Of a DNA stretch of 48,147 bases, positions 24,275 to 33,345 are shown piece after piece. Every line of letters starts with the position of its first letter. Position 1 is the stretch's first letter. Source of the DNA: an uncultured bacterium (lineage in GTDB: Bacteria; Verrucomicrobiota; Kiritimatiellia; CAIKKV01; CAIYGI01); assembly GCA_903925685.1 (NCBI GenBank), contig CAIYGI010000229.1, forward strand, positions 1 to 48,147. The letters are read 5' to 3'. A program made the position numbers and the translations under genes. A model generated the notes under the pieces. That model did not search any database and was not told the origin of the DNA. It saw nothing but the letters and a program-made list of their open reading frames with translations.

Positions 24275-25467
24275 TTTTTGCACGGGAAATTGAGTAGCTT
24301 CCGCCACCTGCGCACCGGCAGCGACGGTTTGTAAGCCTTGAGCTTGAGCGCGGGCTTTTCCACCGTGAAGTAACTGATCATGCCGAAACCCGTGGCCAGC
24401 GTCAGCGAACACAGGAAGTACGGGAAAAATCCGGCGCGATTGATCGTTGCCAAGGCCAGAATCTGCTGGATTGGGAAGGCGTACAGGTAAAGTCCGTAGG
24501 AGAAATCGCCCTGACGGTCGAAGGCCGTGATCGGCAGACGGCAGGCGGCATAAAGGACAAGATAACTGATGCCGATGGGCCCGGTCGCGTGGCACACATT
24601 GTAATGTAAACCGCAAAGCGTGACGATCAGCGCGGCTATTCCCAAAAACCGGTTGATGGGAATGTATTCCCTGTAGAGAAACATGATGGAACCGGCGAAA
24701 AAATAGACCGCCAGTTTAAGGATCATGATGTCGACAAAACGCGGCAGGATCTTCGCCAGCAGCGTGGGATTTTCGCCAAACAAGGCATACACGAGGTACA
24801 TCGCCGCCGCGAACAGCAGCGTGAATGACCGCCAGCGCCGCGTGCATCCAAAAATACCGAGCGCCGCCACGCAGAGGTAGCATCGGAATTCGTAGCCCAG
24901 TGTCCAGAGCGAGCCGTCAATGGCGCCTTTGAAGGGATTCCGCTGCAACAAATCGCCGATCGTGTTGAGGTGAATGTCAAGCAGCCAGTTGGCTTTCAAA
25001 TAGGCTTGCACGGGGCTTCCGTACAGCCCCACAACGCCATCGAGCGATCCGCGTTCCAGCCAATAGGCAAGCGGCGCGAAGAAGCAGACAATTACCAGCA
25101 GGCAGGCCCAAAAACCCGGCATGATGCGGAGAAAACGGTGCCAGAGATACTCGGCGATCGATCTCGACGAAACCTGGCTGCGGGTGATCAAGAACCCGCT
25201 GACGATGAAAAAACAAATCACCCCAAGGGTGCCGAAATGTTCCCGGCCATGGCTGAATTGCCAAAGCGGCTCGGTATTGAACCCGCCGAGGGGAAAGGAA
25301 TGCGAGAAAACCACCATGGCCGCGAAAAAAAAACGCAGAAAGCCGATGGCGTTTTTCTTGGGATTGAACACCGTTCCGAGCGTTCCGCCGCCTGCAAGGG
25401 CGTGAACGAGCGCTTTCCAGGCGTCGGGTTTGCATTTCGACGGAAGGTTCCTGGAAAAAGCGCGCAT
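24262..25467 (-). CDS. Acyltransferase family 3 membrane protein (OafA/YrhL-like)
   Basis: A 401-aa membrane O-acyltransferase with about ten hydrophobic segments. The family start NAIGFLRFFFAAMVVFSHSF is followed by the conserved FFIVSGFLITRS, and the middle has SLWTLGYEFRCYL as in OafA-type proteins. These enzymes move acyl groups from the cytoplasm onto surface or exported sugars. There is no SGNH domain at its C-terminus, but an SGNH hydrolase is encoded at 26694. The stop codon sits inside the third AACGTT repeat. It is monocistronic as far as can be seen. Confidence 0.9.
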   Translation of the reverse strand: MRAFSRNLPSKCKPDAWKALVHALAGGGTLGTVFNPKKNAIGFLRFFFAAMVVFSHSFPLGGFNTEPLWQFSHGREHFGTLGVICFFIVSGFLITRSQVSSRSIAEYLWHRFLRIMPGFWACLLVIVCFFAPLAYWLERGSLDGVVGLYGSPVQAYLKANWLLDIHLNTIGDLLQRNPFKGAIDGSLWTLGYEFRCYLCVAALGIFGCTRRWRSFTLLFAAAMYLVYALFGENPTLLAKILPRFVDIMILKLAVYFFAGSIMFLYREYIPINRFLGIAALIVTLCGLHYNVCHATGPIGISYLVLYAACRLPITAFDRQGDFSYGLYLYAFPIQQILALATINRAGFFPYFLCSLTLATGFGMISYFTVEKPALKLKAYKPSLPVRRWRKLLNFPCKNATL

Positions 25468-25534
25468 GGCTGCGATGATTTAGGAAAAGGCCTGTGAAAG
25501 CAAGCATCCGTTTGGGTTTCAACCGGGTTTCACC

Positions 25535-25563
25535 TTGCGCGCCAAAATTCATGATGTTAGTCT
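25535..25563 (+). promoter_or_regulatory. Promoter of methyltransferase-SGNH operon
   Basis: TTGCGC (25535-25540), a 17-bp spacer, TAGTCT (25558-25563), 27 bp before the ATG. It resembles the miniprotein and structured-RNA promoters in this window. Confidence 0.45.
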
Positions 25564-25590
25564 GCCAGACAAACGGAGGTTCACGCCGGC

Positions 25591-26697
25591 ATGAGCACAG
25601 ATACAACACAAACGCGTGACGGCGACGATGCCTATCTCCGCCGCATGCAATCGGAAAAGGATCATTTCGACCGTGAATACAGGAATCATGGGCATGATGA
25701 AGTTCTGGTCCAGCATGTGCCGCCGGTCTGGCAATTGCTGGAGCAAAAAGTCGAGCAGTTGATCCGTGCCGAGACCGGCGGGTTTTTTCTGCAGGACTAT
25801 ATTGCGCAGATCATGAATCCGCGGACCGCGCCGCGAATGATCAGTCTGGCCTCCGGACCGTGCGGCCTCGAACTCGACATTGCAGGCAACCTGCACGGCG
25901 ACTACGAAATCGTCTGCGTGGACATCAATCAGGGGCTTTTGGATCGCGGGCTCGATCAGGCGCGCCGCAAGGGACTGCATCTGACCGCGCGCGTGGCCGA
26001 CTGCAATCGCCTGGAGCTTGAAGAGGGCGGCTACGATGTGGTTATGGCCTTCGCCTCGCTGCACCATTTCGTGGATTTGGAGCAGATCTTTCCGCGCATC
26101 GCGCGCGCATTGCGGCCCGGCGGTGTTTTTGTGACGATGGATATCTCTTCGCGCAACGGCTATCTGATGTGGGATGAAACACTGGCGACCGTGCGCGCAA
26201 TCTGGTCGTTGCTGCCCGATCGTCTGAAGATCAACCATACGCGTTTTTTAAAGCCCACCCTGACCCCGGACTACGAAAACGTGGACTACGGCGACAACAG
26301 TTTCGAATGCGTGCGGTCGCAGGACATCCTGGGCCAGCTCGACCGGCATTTCGATCCCGTGCACTATGTGTCATATTATGCTTTCTGCCGAAGATTCTTC
26401 GATCCCATGTACGGCCCCAATTACGATTTGAACCGGCCGCTGGACAAGGCCGTCGTGGAACTGGCATGGGCGTTGGACCAGGCGGCTTTGAGCGAGGCGC
26501 GTCTGCCGCCTGAAACTTTTTTCGGAGTGTTTCGTCCGGCTGGAGAACTTGCCGGGCCCGCGGTTGATGAACGAAGAGTCAGACTCCGGCGCGACATTCA
26601 TTCCCTGAACCGGTGTTTGGCGGCGTCGACTTCTTCCGGAGTTTCCAGGAGCTGGGTTCAAAAGATTCGGAAGCGGCTGCGCTCGATCATGAAATGA
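25591..26697 (+). CDS. Class I SAM-dependent methyltransferase
   Basis: A 368-aa protein. Motif I is a variant (RMISLASGPCGLELDIAG, residues about 82-99), followed by VCVDINQGLL, ADCNRLEL, DVVMAFASLHHFVD and ALRPGGVFVTMDI, typical of Methyltransf_11-type enzymes. About 80 residues precede the core, and a C-terminal extension of about 150 residues follows it. The ATG has CGGAGG upstream. It overlaps the SGNH hydrolase gene by ATGA, so the two are co-translated. The substrate is unknown; glycan or small-molecule modification fits the neighbourhood. Confidence 0.82.
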   Translation: MSTDTTQTRDGDDAYLRRMQSEKDHFDREYRNHGHDEVLVQHVPPVWQLLEQKVEQLIRAETGGFFLQDYIAQIMNPRTAPRMISLASGPCGLELDIAGNLHGDYEIVCVDINQGLLDRGLDQARRKGLHLTARVADCNRLELEEGGYDVVMAFASLHHFVDLEQIFPRIARALRPGGVFVTMDISSRNGYLMWDETLATVRAIWSLLPDRLKINHTRFLKPTLTPDYENVDYGDNSFECVRSQDILGQLDRHFDPVHYVSYYAFCRRFFDPMYGPNYDLNRPLDKAVVELAWALDQAALSEARLPPETFFGVFRPAGELAGPAVDERRVRLRRDIHSLNRCLAASTSSGVSRSWVQKIRKRLRSIMK

Positions 26698-29222
26698 GCA
26701 AGTACAGGCCGAGTCATCTGTTTGTGTTCTGCATGATGGCGGCCGCCGTCATGCGTTCCGGAATGGCGCAGGCTTCGCCAGACCTGCTGTTCGCCCCCGC
26801 CGACACCAGTGGCATCCGGAGCTTCAGTATAACCAACGCCCAGCTGCAAGGCGGCGTCAACTTCGATCGCGATAACAAGGCGGATATTGCGGTGTACCAC
26901 CCCGCGGCCGGCAATTGGTACGTCCGCCAGAGCAGCGACGGGCAGATGATGAACGGCGGCGGCATTCAGTTCGGCTGGAATGCGGCGCAGCCGGCGCCGG
27001 GCGATTACGACGGCGACGGCAGGACGGACATCGCCGTTTATTATCCCGGCGCGGGCAACTGGTATATCCGCCAGAGCAGCGACGGGCAGATGATGAACGG
27101 CGGCGCCATTCAATTCGGCTGGAACGCGGCGCTGCCGGTGCCCGGCGATTACGATGGCGACGGCAGGACGGACATCGCCGTTTATTATCCCGGCGCGGGC
27201 AACTGGTACATCCGTCGGAGCAGCGACGGGCAGATGATGAACGGCGGCGCCATTCAATTAGGTTCGAGCGCGGCGATACCAGTGCCGGGCGATTACGACG
27301 GCGACGGCCAGACGGACATCGCCGTCTATGATCCGCAGACGGGCAACTGGTACATCCGCCAGAGCAGCGACGGGCAGATGATGAACGGCGGCGGCATCCA
27401 ATTCGGCTGGAACGCAGCGCTGCCGGCGCCAGGCGATTACGACGGCGACGGCAGGACGGATATCGCCGTATATTGCCAGCAGACCGGGAACTGGTACATC
27501 CGCCGAAGCAGCGACGGGCAGATGATGAACGGCGGGGCCATTCAATTCGGCTGGAACGCGGCAAAGCCGGTGCCGGGCGATTACGACGGCGACGGCCAGA
27601 CGGACATCGCCGTTTATTATCCCGGCGCGGGCAACTGGTATATCCGCCAGAGCAGCGACGGGCAGATGATGAACGGCGGGGCCATTCAATTCGGCTGGAG
27701 TGAGGCGATGCCTGTGTGCGCGCAGTTCCAGATCAATCGCTGGTTCGACTCCATTGTCCAGAAACGCTGTGTAATCAATTTTGACCTGGATAATCAGACA
27801 GACCTTGCGGTGTACAACCCCGCGAGCGGCAACTGGTACATCCGCCAGAGCAGTGACGGGCAGATGATGAACGGCGGGGCCATTCAATTCGGCTGGAGCA
27901 CGGCCATGCCGGCGCCTGGCGATTACGATGGCGACGGGATAACGGATTTAGCCATTTATTTTGCCGGAACGGGCAACTGGTACATCCGCCAGAGTAGCGA
28001 CAGTCTGTTGATGAACGGCGGGTCCATTCAATTCGGCCCGGGCGCGGCCATGCCTGTGCCTGGCGATTACGACGGCGACGGCAAGACCGACATCGCCGTC
28101 TATTTTCCTAAAACGGGCAGTTGGTACATCCGCCAGAGCAGCGACAGGCAGATCATGAACGGCGGGGCCATTCAATTCGGCTGGAGCGCGGCGCTGCCGG
28201 TGCCGGGCGATTACGACGGTGACGGCAAGACGGACATTGCCATCTATTATCCGAAGACGGGTTTCTGGTACATCCGCCAGAGCAGCGACGGCCAGATGAT
28301 GAACGGGGGCCCCATGCAATTCGGCGCGATCACCGCGATGCCGGCGCCCGGCGATTACGACGGTGACGGCAAGACGGACATTGCCATCTATTATCCGAAG
28401 ACGGGTTTCTGGTACATCCGCCAGAGCAGCGACGGGCAGATCATGAACGGCGGGGCCATTCAATTCGGCCCGGGCGCGGCGATGGCGGCGCCGGGCGATT
28501 ACGACGGCGACGGCAAGACGGACATCGCCGTTTACGATACGAAGACGGGCAACTGGTACATCCGCCGGAGCAGCGACGGCCAGATCATGAACGGCGGGGC
28601 CATTCAATTCGGCTGGAATGCGGCAATGCCGGTGTCCGCGCAGTATCAGATCAATCGATTGTACGGCTTCGTCAACGATCCGACACTTGTGGCGGCGTTT
28701 GGCGACAGCATCACCGCCGGGATTGACGGATCGCCGTCCTATGCGCCGATACTTGCGGGTATGATTAACAAGGATGTCCGGAAGTTCGGGTACCCGGGAC
28801 AGGAGAGTTACTTTGGACTGGATTATATCGGCGACATCCTGGCCATCCGTCCCGGTTTTGTGCTGGTATTTTTCGGCGCCAACGATGCCATTGGCCACGA
28901 CGACGTGAACGATACGATCGCCAACCTGCGCGCGATGGTGGTGGCCTGCAAGAACAACCAGACGATACCCGTGCTGACGACATTGACGCCCATGTACGGC
29001 AGTCACGGTATATTCAACGACGGCGTGAATGCTCTGAACCCCATGATTCGCGATCTGGCGGCTGAGCAGAATGTTCCGCTGGCAGATCTCAGCGCGCGTT
29101 TCGCCGGACATCCGGAGTACATGATCTACGACGGCTTGCATCCCAACCAGGCCGGCGCCGAAGTTATTGCCCGGACCTACGCGGATTTGTTTCTTACAGG
29201 CGCACTGTCTTCAAAGCATTGA
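26694..29222 (+). CDS. Secreted repeat protein with C-terminal SGNH hydrolase
   Basis: An 842-aa protein with a signal peptide (to about residue 27, MAQA). Twelve FG-GAP/VCBS-like repeats of 48 residues follow, each built as DYDGDGxTDIAVY, GNWYIRQSSDGQMMNGG, IQFG and a PVPG turn; DxDxDGxTD looks like a calcium loop. The repeats fall in two sets of six. Each set opens with an NFDxDN variant and closes with AQ(F/Y)QINR. The last about 180 residues are an SGNH/GDSL hydrolase: FGDSITAG, the glycine block GYPGQ, GANDA and DGLHPN hold the expected Ser, Gly, Asn and Asp/His. It is probably a surface carbohydrate esterase on a propeller scaffold. It is coupled to the upstream methyltransferase. Confidence 0.87.
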   Translation: MSKYRPSHLFVFCMMAAAVMRSGMAQASPDLLFAPADTSGIRSFSITNAQLQGGVNFDRDNKADIAVYHPAAGNWYVRQSSDGQMMNGGGIQFGWNAAQPAPGDYDGDGRTDIAVYYPGAGNWYIRQSSDGQMMNGGAIQFGWNAALPVPGDYDGDGRTDIAVYYPGAGNWYIRRSSDGQMMNGGAIQLGSSAAIPVPGDYDGDGQTDIAVYDPQTGNWYIRQSSDGQMMNGGGIQFGWNAALPAPGDYDGDGRTDIAVYCQQTGNWYIRRSSDGQMMNGGAIQFGWNAAKPVPGDYDGDGQTDIAVYYPGAGNWYIRQSSDGQMMNGGAIQFGWSEAMPVCAQFQINRWFDSIVQKRCVINFDLDNQTDLAVYNPASGNWYIRQSSDGQMMNGGAIQFGWSTAMPAPGDYDGDGITDLAIYFAGTGNWYIRQSSDSLLMNGGSIQFGPGAAMPVPGDYDGDGKTDIAVYFPKTGSWYIRQSSDRQIMNGGAIQFGWSAALPVPGDYDGDGKTDIAIYYPKTGFWYIRQSSDGQMMNGGPMQFGAITAMPAPGDYDGDGKTDIAIYYPKTGFWYIRQSSDGQIMNGGAIQFGPGAAMAAPGDYDGDGKTDIAVYDTKTGNWYIRRSSDGQIMNGGAIQFGWNAAMPVSAQYQINRLYGFVNDPTLVAAFGDSITAGIDGSPSYAPILAGMINKDVRKFGYPGQESYFGLDYIGDILAIRPGFVLVFFGANDAIGHDDVNDTIANLRAMVVACKNNQTIPVLTTLTPMYGSHGIFNDGVNALNPMIRDLAAEQNVPLADLSARFAGHPEYMIYDGLHPNQAGAEVIARTYADLFLTGALSSKH
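26859..28640 (+). repeat. Twelve 144-bp coding repeats in two sets of six
   Basis: Direct 144-bp repeats within the SGNH hydrolase gene, set 1 from 26859 and set 2 from 27777. Several are nearly identical in DNA, especially around 27000-27250 and 28200-28450, which suggests recent expansion or gene conversion and makes assembly collapse possible. Confidence 0.85.
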
Positions 29223-29262
29223 GAAGGCAATGCGGCGCCGTTGCCAAACTATCGAGCGTTGT

Positions 29263-29898
29263 CTATTTGCCGGACTGTAAACGCTCTATGCCGGGGCCGC
29301 GATAACTTTCAGGCCAGGTGCTGGAATCGTTGGGATCAATTCCTTGCGCCTTTTCGGCGGCGGTTGGTTCAAACTTCGTTGGCATCGCCCCCGAGAGACT
29401 GGCTGCCATTGCGGCGGGGGGCGCGCTTGCTTCACGTGTGAGCGCGTTGGTGGCCGGCGCGGCCAGTTTCAAGCGACGCGTGATCGCTCCTCGTTCCAAA
29501 ACGACCGTCTCGTTTTTTTCATCGATCAGTTTGACCGTGTAGCCGTTGACCTGCTGACCCTCGCGCACCATGCGGTTCAGCCCTGCACTTTCATCCTGTA
29601 GTCCCGCGGTTCTTTGCCCGTCCAGGCTGGTGATACAGGTGACGCGCAAATTTAATGCAGGCTCAGTGGCTGCGGCCGGTGCGGGCCTGACCCCCGTTCT
29701 GTTGTCCGGAGGCGACGCCTGGCGCGACTGAATCCAGGCGCAAGGTTGGGCTTGCGCGAGCTTGGGCCGCGGCGCGTTCGTCGGCGCGGCGGCGGGGGCC
29801 GGCGGACGGCCGCGGGAACATCCCGACAGTGTGGCCGCGCACAACGCCACGCCCAGGTATTTAAGCCAAACGCAGCAAATGGATGGTTCTGTTTTCAC
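29263..29898 (-). CDS. Lipoprotein of unknown function, PilP/GspC-like end
   Basis: A 211-aa protein from a GTG start (29896-29898). An n-region and the hydrophobic GVALCAATLSGC give a lipobox with the acylated cysteine at about residue 27. A low-complexity alanine/proline stretch follows. The middle (VTCITSLDGQRTAGL, then GQQVNGYTVKLIDEKNETVV) resembles the small beta domain of PilP/GspC-type secretion and pilus proteins, but the match is only pattern-level. It converges with the SGNH gene. Confidence 0.55.
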   Translation of the reverse strand: MKTEPSICCVWLKYLGVALCAATLSGCSRGRPPAPAAAPTNAPRPKLAQAQPCAWIQSRQASPPDNRTGVRPAPAAATEPALNLRVTCITSLDGQRTAGLQDESAGLNRMVREGQQVNGYTVKLIDEKNETVVLERGAITRRLKLAAPATNALTREASAPPAAMAASLSGAMPTKFEPTAAEKAQGIDPNDSSTWPESYRGPGIERLQSGK

Positions 29899-29920
29899 CG
29901 CTACATTTTAACATGCCGGT

Positions 29921-30052
29921 TTACGAAGATGGTGTCAACGCCCGGACCGCCGGCGGGATCCGCTCCAGCACGCGGGCCAGGGTCGATTCGGCCTCGTAAG
30001 CAACCACAAAAATCAGAACGCGCGGCTTTCGCTCCTGGGTTGGGCCATTCAC
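29921..30052 (-). pseudogene. N-terminal remnant of a second GT2 glycosyltransferase
   Basis: A GTG at 30050-30052 overlaps the stop of the upstream GT2 gene and opens a 43-codon frame: VNGPTQERK, then PRVLIFVVAYEAESTLARVL and ERIPPAVRALTPSS, stop. This is the usual beginning of another GT2 subfamily (RVLIFVVAYEAE, nucleotide-binding strand), but the frame ends before the DDSSxD motif, and the lipoprotein gene follows 22 bp later. It looks like a gene truncated by a deletion or rearrangement. Confidence 0.6.
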
Positions 30053-30984
30053 CGAGAGCTGCTCCCGTTGCCGGGCCCGGGCGTGGTTTCAGACTCTGGC
30101 TTGTCCGCCGCTTGCGAAATGCGCCAGCCTTCGCGCCATCCCCGCCAGGTTCCGCGCACGGCGTTCCAGCGAAAACCAAGCGTGTCTGCCGCCAGGCGGA
30201 ACAAAAACGGCGGGAGCGCCGCGCAGACGGGATGACGGGAATACTTTCGCAGAAAGCGCACATGCCCCGCGCGGTAGCTGCTGGCCCGCAGTTCTTCCAA
30301 GCGGCGGATGGTGGCGGATCCGCGATGTTCCACCCGCACATCCTGCGCGACGGCCAGTCGCCAACCACGGCGCTGGGCGCGCAGGCTGAAATCGGCATCC
30401 TCGAAGAAGAAGAAAAATCCTTCGTCGAACAGGCCGATATCTTCAAGCAAGCCGCGCCGGATCAGCAGACTGGCGCCGCAGAGATAATCGGGGATATCTC
30501 CATTCGCGGCCTGGATTGGAATGGCACACGCCCATTTCAGCTTTTTGCCGGCGGGCACCGTCCGCCGCGGCGTTCCCTCCCCGCCCTCCAGCAGAGGACA
30601 GCCCACCACGCCGATCCGTTCGTCGACTTCCGCCGCTGCCGCCATTTTCGCCAAGGTATCCGGCGCACAGACCGTATCGTTGTTGAGCGTCCAGACATAC
30701 CCGACGTCGGGCATGGCCAGGGCGGTTCTGATGCCGGCGTTGACCGCGCCGGCAAACCCGCAATTGACTTCCAGTCGTAGAATGCGGGCAACAGGGCAGG
30801 CGCCGGCCAGCGCTTCCGCCGTGTGGCTGCGCGAGGCGTTGTCCACCACGATTACAAGTTTTGGAGCGCGGGTTTGCGCCGCCAGCGCGCGGCAACAGGC
30901 CGCCGTGTCCGAGAGGCGTTCGAAATGCGGAATAACCACAACCACTCCAGGCGCGGACGGCGATGGTTCGATCTTCATAGTCAT
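30049..30984 (-). CDS. GT2 family glycosyltransferase
   Basis: A 311-aa protein of the rhamnosyltransferase-like GT2 group: VVVVIPHFERLSDTAACCRA, VIVVDNASRS, CGFAGAVNAG, LNNDTVCAPDTL (metal-binding acidic site) and FFFFFEDADFSLRAQRRG. The start at 30984 overlaps the trmJ stop by ATGA, so it is translated as part of the ssb-trmJ unit. The C-terminus is basic, with a weakly hydrophobic helix near PPFLFRLAADTLGF. A second GT2 remnant follows directly. Confidence 0.88.
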   Translation of the reverse strand: MTMKIEPSPSAPGVVVVIPHFERLSDTAACCRALAAQTRAPKLVIVVDNASRSHTAEALAGACPVARILRLEVNCGFAGAVNAGIRTALAMPDVGYVWTLNNDTVCAPDTLAKMAAAAEVDERIGVVGCPLLEGGEGTPRRTVPAGKKLKWACAIPIQAANGDIPDYLCGASLLIRRGLLEDIGLFDEGFFFFFEDADFSLRAQRRGWRLAVAQDVRVEHRGSATIRRLEELRASSYRAGHVRFLRKYSRHPVCAALPPFLFRLAADTLGFRWNAVRGTWRGWREGWRISQAADKPESETTPGPGNGSSSR

Positions 30985-31745
30985 TCCCGGAGGTCGCACG
31001 GCGGCGTGCGATCGTCCAGCCCGTGGCGCAGTTTCCACTGTGTCTGGCGCGCCATGCCCATCAGGATGCGCACGTCATTCTCGGTCAATTGGCCGCGGCC
31101 GAAAATGCGCCGGATGCCCATCATCATGTGCATTTCCTTTTCCGGTTCCATGAAGCCGACCGTGCATAAAAGTACCCGCCACATCTCCAGCATGCGCTCG
31201 CGCAACTCGATCGGCGCGACGGGCGAGGGTTCCGTTGGCGGCATATATACCTGGGCGGCCACAAAGATCTCATAGGCGCAAATCAGCACCGCCTGCGACA
31301 GGTTCAGCGACGGGTAATCCGGGGAACTGGGAATCTGGATCACCTGCGTGCAGCAGGCCAGTTCCTCGTTGGCGAGCCCGAAATTTTCGGCGCCGAAGAC
31401 CAGCGCCACGCGATTGCCCGCGCGAGCCTCCTCCAATATCCGCGGCGCGCACTCCCGCGGCGTCTGGGCATGCGCGCGGTAGAGTCCGATACGCGCCGTC
31501 GTGCCGTAGGCCAGCCCGCAGTCGGCCAGCGCCAGGGCCACGCTCGCCACCTCGCGGCGGGTGTCCAAAATCGGCGTCGCCGCCACGGCCAGTTTGCGTG
31601 CCGCCTCCCAGTCCAGCTCGGGATCGGGATCGACCAGCACCAGGTCTTTCAGTCCGGTGTTGGCCATCGCGCGACAAACCGAACCCACGTTTCCGCCGTA
31701 AATCGGATGCACGAGCACCACGCGCAGATTGTCGAGCGGATTCAT
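30981..31745 (-). CDS. trmJ: tRNA (cytidine/uridine-32-2'-O)-methyltransferase TrmJ
   Basis: A 254-aa SPOUT methyltransferase. Family motifs: VLVHPIYGGNVGSVCRAMAN (SpoU motif 1), ALVFGAENFGLANEEL (motif 2) and IPSSPDYPSLNLSQAV (motif 3), which together form the trefoil-knot SAM site. A helical C-terminal extension of about 90 residues (MWRVLLCTVGFMEPEKEMHM) fits TrmJ rather than TrmL. Predicted 2'-O-methylation of tRNA nucleotide 32. It starts 7 bp after ssb and is coupled to the GT2 gene downstream. I chose the ATG at 31745 because everything upstream is ssb in another frame. Confidence 0.88.
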   Translation of the reverse strand: MNPLDNLRVVLVHPIYGGNVGSVCRAMANTGLKDLVLVDPDPELDWEAARKLAVAATPILDTRREVASVALALADCGLAYGTTARIGLYRAHAQTPRECAPRILEEARAGNRVALVFGAENFGLANEELACCTQVIQIPSSPDYPSLNLSQAVLICAYEIFVAAQVYMPPTEPSPVAPIELRERMLEMWRVLLCTVGFMEPEKEMHMMMGIRRIFGRGQLTENDVRILMGMARQTQWKLRHGLDDRTPPCDLRE

Positions 31746-31752
31746 CCCCGCG

Positions 31753-32184
31753 TCAGAACGGCGGCGGCGCTTCGTCGTGGTGCTGCGCTTCGGCGGCGGA
31801 CGGCTGGGAGGCGTGAGGCGGGGCATCGACGGCGCCGACGGCGCCGGTTTCGTCGCGTCGTCCGCCGAGGAACTGCACACGGTTGGCCTGGACGCGCAGT
31901 TTGCTGCGCTTGGCGCCGTCCTTGCCTTCCCATTGGTCGAACTGCAAGCGCCCTTCGACCAGCACCGGCGAGCCCTTGTGCAGGTATTTTCCGCAGTTGT
32001 CGGCCTGCTGGCCCCAGACCGTGACGTCCACAAAGCAGGTGGTTTCAACCTGCTCGCCGGCCTTGTTCTTGTAACGATCGTTGACGGCCAGCCTCAAGTC
32101 GGAGACGGACGAGCCGCCCGCATTGCGGACCTCGGGGTCGGCCGTCAGGTTGCCAATCAGCAGCACAAAATTTGCGGATGCCAT
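31753..32184 (-). CDS. ssb: Single-stranded DNA-binding protein
   Basis: A 143-aa SSB with an OB fold (residues 1-107: MASANFVLLIGNLTADPEVR, VDVTVWGQQADNCGKYL, VLVEGRLQFDQWE) and a flexible tail ending DEAPPPF, the acidic-hydrophobic partner-binding tip. It would coat single-stranded DNA in replication and repair as a homotetramer. The ATG at 32184 follows GGGAGGAG. First gene of ssb-trmJ-GT2; a promoter with a perfect TTGACA box lies upstream. Confidence 0.93.
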   Translation of the reverse strand: MASANFVLLIGNLTADPEVRNAGGSSVSDLRLAVNDRYKNKAGEQVETTCFVDVTVWGQQADNCGKYLHKGSPVLVEGRLQFDQWEGKDGAKRSKLRVQANRVQFLGGRRDETGAVGAVDAPPHASQPSAAEAQHHDEAPPPF

Positions 32185-32210
32185 ACACGCTCCTCCCAAG
32201 GTTCGCAGTG

Positions 32211-32239
32211 AGTAAACACGTCTGCCGCGCCGTTGTCAA
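32211..32239 (-). promoter_or_regulatory. ssb operon promoter
   Basis: On the minus strand TTGACA (32239-32234), a 17-bp spacer, TTTACT (32216-32211), 27 bp before the ssb start. This is the best sigma-70-type promoter seen in the window. Confidence 0.65.
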
Positions 32240-32295
32240 TGAACTGCTGTCAGCCTTGCTTCGCAACCGGCGGTGAACATGTTAGAATTCCACAC

Positions 32296-33345
32296 ATGAC
32301 AAACATCCCAGTGCCTGAAGACTGCGGCGCGGCCATCGACACGATTCGCATGGAATGGGGCGGCCGGCTGCTGATTCTGGGCCACCACTATCAGGATTCC
32401 GAGATACTACGCCATGCCGATTTGATCGGCGATTCGCTGGAATTGGCGCGCGGCGCCGCCCGCGCCACGGCGGCCGAACGCATCGTCTTTTGCGGCGTGC
32501 GCTTCATGGCCGAGTCGGCCGACATACTGAGCCATGGCCAGCGTGCGGTCTATATGCCGGCCGTCAACGCCGGATGCCCGATGGCCGACATGGCCGACAT
32601 TACGCAGGTCGAACGCGCCTGGCGTGCGGTGACCGGCCTGGCCCCCGACTGGCTGCCCGTGGCCTATGTCAACAGCAGCGCCGAGATCAAGGCCTTTTGC
32701 GGACGGCAGGGCGGATTGACCTGTACTTCGAGCAATGCCGCCAAGGCCTTCGAGTGGGTGTTTAACCAGCAAAAACGCGTCTTCTTCCTGCCCGACGAGC
32801 ATCTGGGCGCCAATACGGCGCACGACCTGGGCTTGTCCGACACGGCCGTGCGGATCTATGACCCGCGCGCTTGGGATGGCGGCCTGAACGCAGAAAGCAT
32901 GAAGGATGCGCGGGTGGTTGCCTGGAAGGGTTTTTGTCCGATCCATATGGTTTTTTCGCCGATCCGCATCCGCGAAATCCGGCGGCGCTGGGCGGGCGCC
33001 AAGATCATCGTGCATCCTGAAACGCCCAAGGAAATCGTGCGCCTGGCCGATGCCCACGGTTCGACCGCGCAGATCATCCGCTACGTCGCGGCGCAGCCGC
33101 GCGGGGCGACGGTCTTCGTCGGCACCGAGGCGCACCTCGTGCGCCGCCTGGCGGACGAGCATCAGGCGCGGGGGGTGAACGTGCAGATGCTCACGCCCTC
33201 CTTCTGCCCGAACATGGCCAAGACCAACCTGCGCAACCTGCTGGCCCTGCTGCGCGAATGGCCGGATGCCGCGCGCGTCAAAGTGCCCGCCGCGACGGCC
33301 GCCGATGCGCGCACGGCGCTCGAACGCATGCTGGCCTTGGGATGA
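32296..33345 (+). CDS. nadA: Quinolinate synthase A
   Basis: A 349-aa NadA. It condenses iminoaspartate with dihydroxyacetone phosphate to quinolinate in NAD synthesis, using a [4Fe-4S] cluster. Cluster cysteines are visible in NAGCPMADM, GLTCTSSNA and PSFCPNMAKTN. Other family segments are ILGHHYQ, VYVNSSAE-like AYVNSSAEIKAF, DEHLG and VHPETP. It begins at the ATG at 32296, which suits the family; the frame extends 21 codons upstream but reads through the ssb promoter. nadB and nadC are not in the window. The stop overlaps the uvrB start (ATGA). Confidence 0.92.
   Translation: MTNIPVPEDCGAAIDTIRMEWGGRLLILGHHYQDSEILRHADLIGDSLELARGAARATAAERIVFCGVRFMAESADILSHGQRAVYMPAVNAGCPMADMADITQVERAWRAVTGLAPDWLPVAYVNSSAEIKAFCGRQGGLTCTSSNAAKAFEWVFNQQKRVFFLPDEHLGANTAHDLGLSDTAVRIYDPRAWDGGLNAESMKDARVVAWKGFCPIHMVFSPIRIREIRRRWAGAKIIVHPETPKEIVRLADAHGSTAQIIRYVAAQPRGATVFVGTEAHLVRRLADEHQARGVNVQMLTPSFCPNMAKTNLRNLLALLREWPDAARVKVPAATAADARTALERMLALG

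Noticed and set aside
27948..29141. 397-codon minus-strand frame with regular repeats
   Set aside because: The repeats mirror the 48-residue coding repeats of the SGNH hydrolase on the other strand.
29226..29245. GGCAATG/CGTTGCC stem between convergent genes as terminator
   Set aside because: A wobble and no T-run; possible but not supportable.
29746..30780. 344-codon plus-strand frame
   Set aside because: Antisense shadow of the GT2 gene and its remnant.
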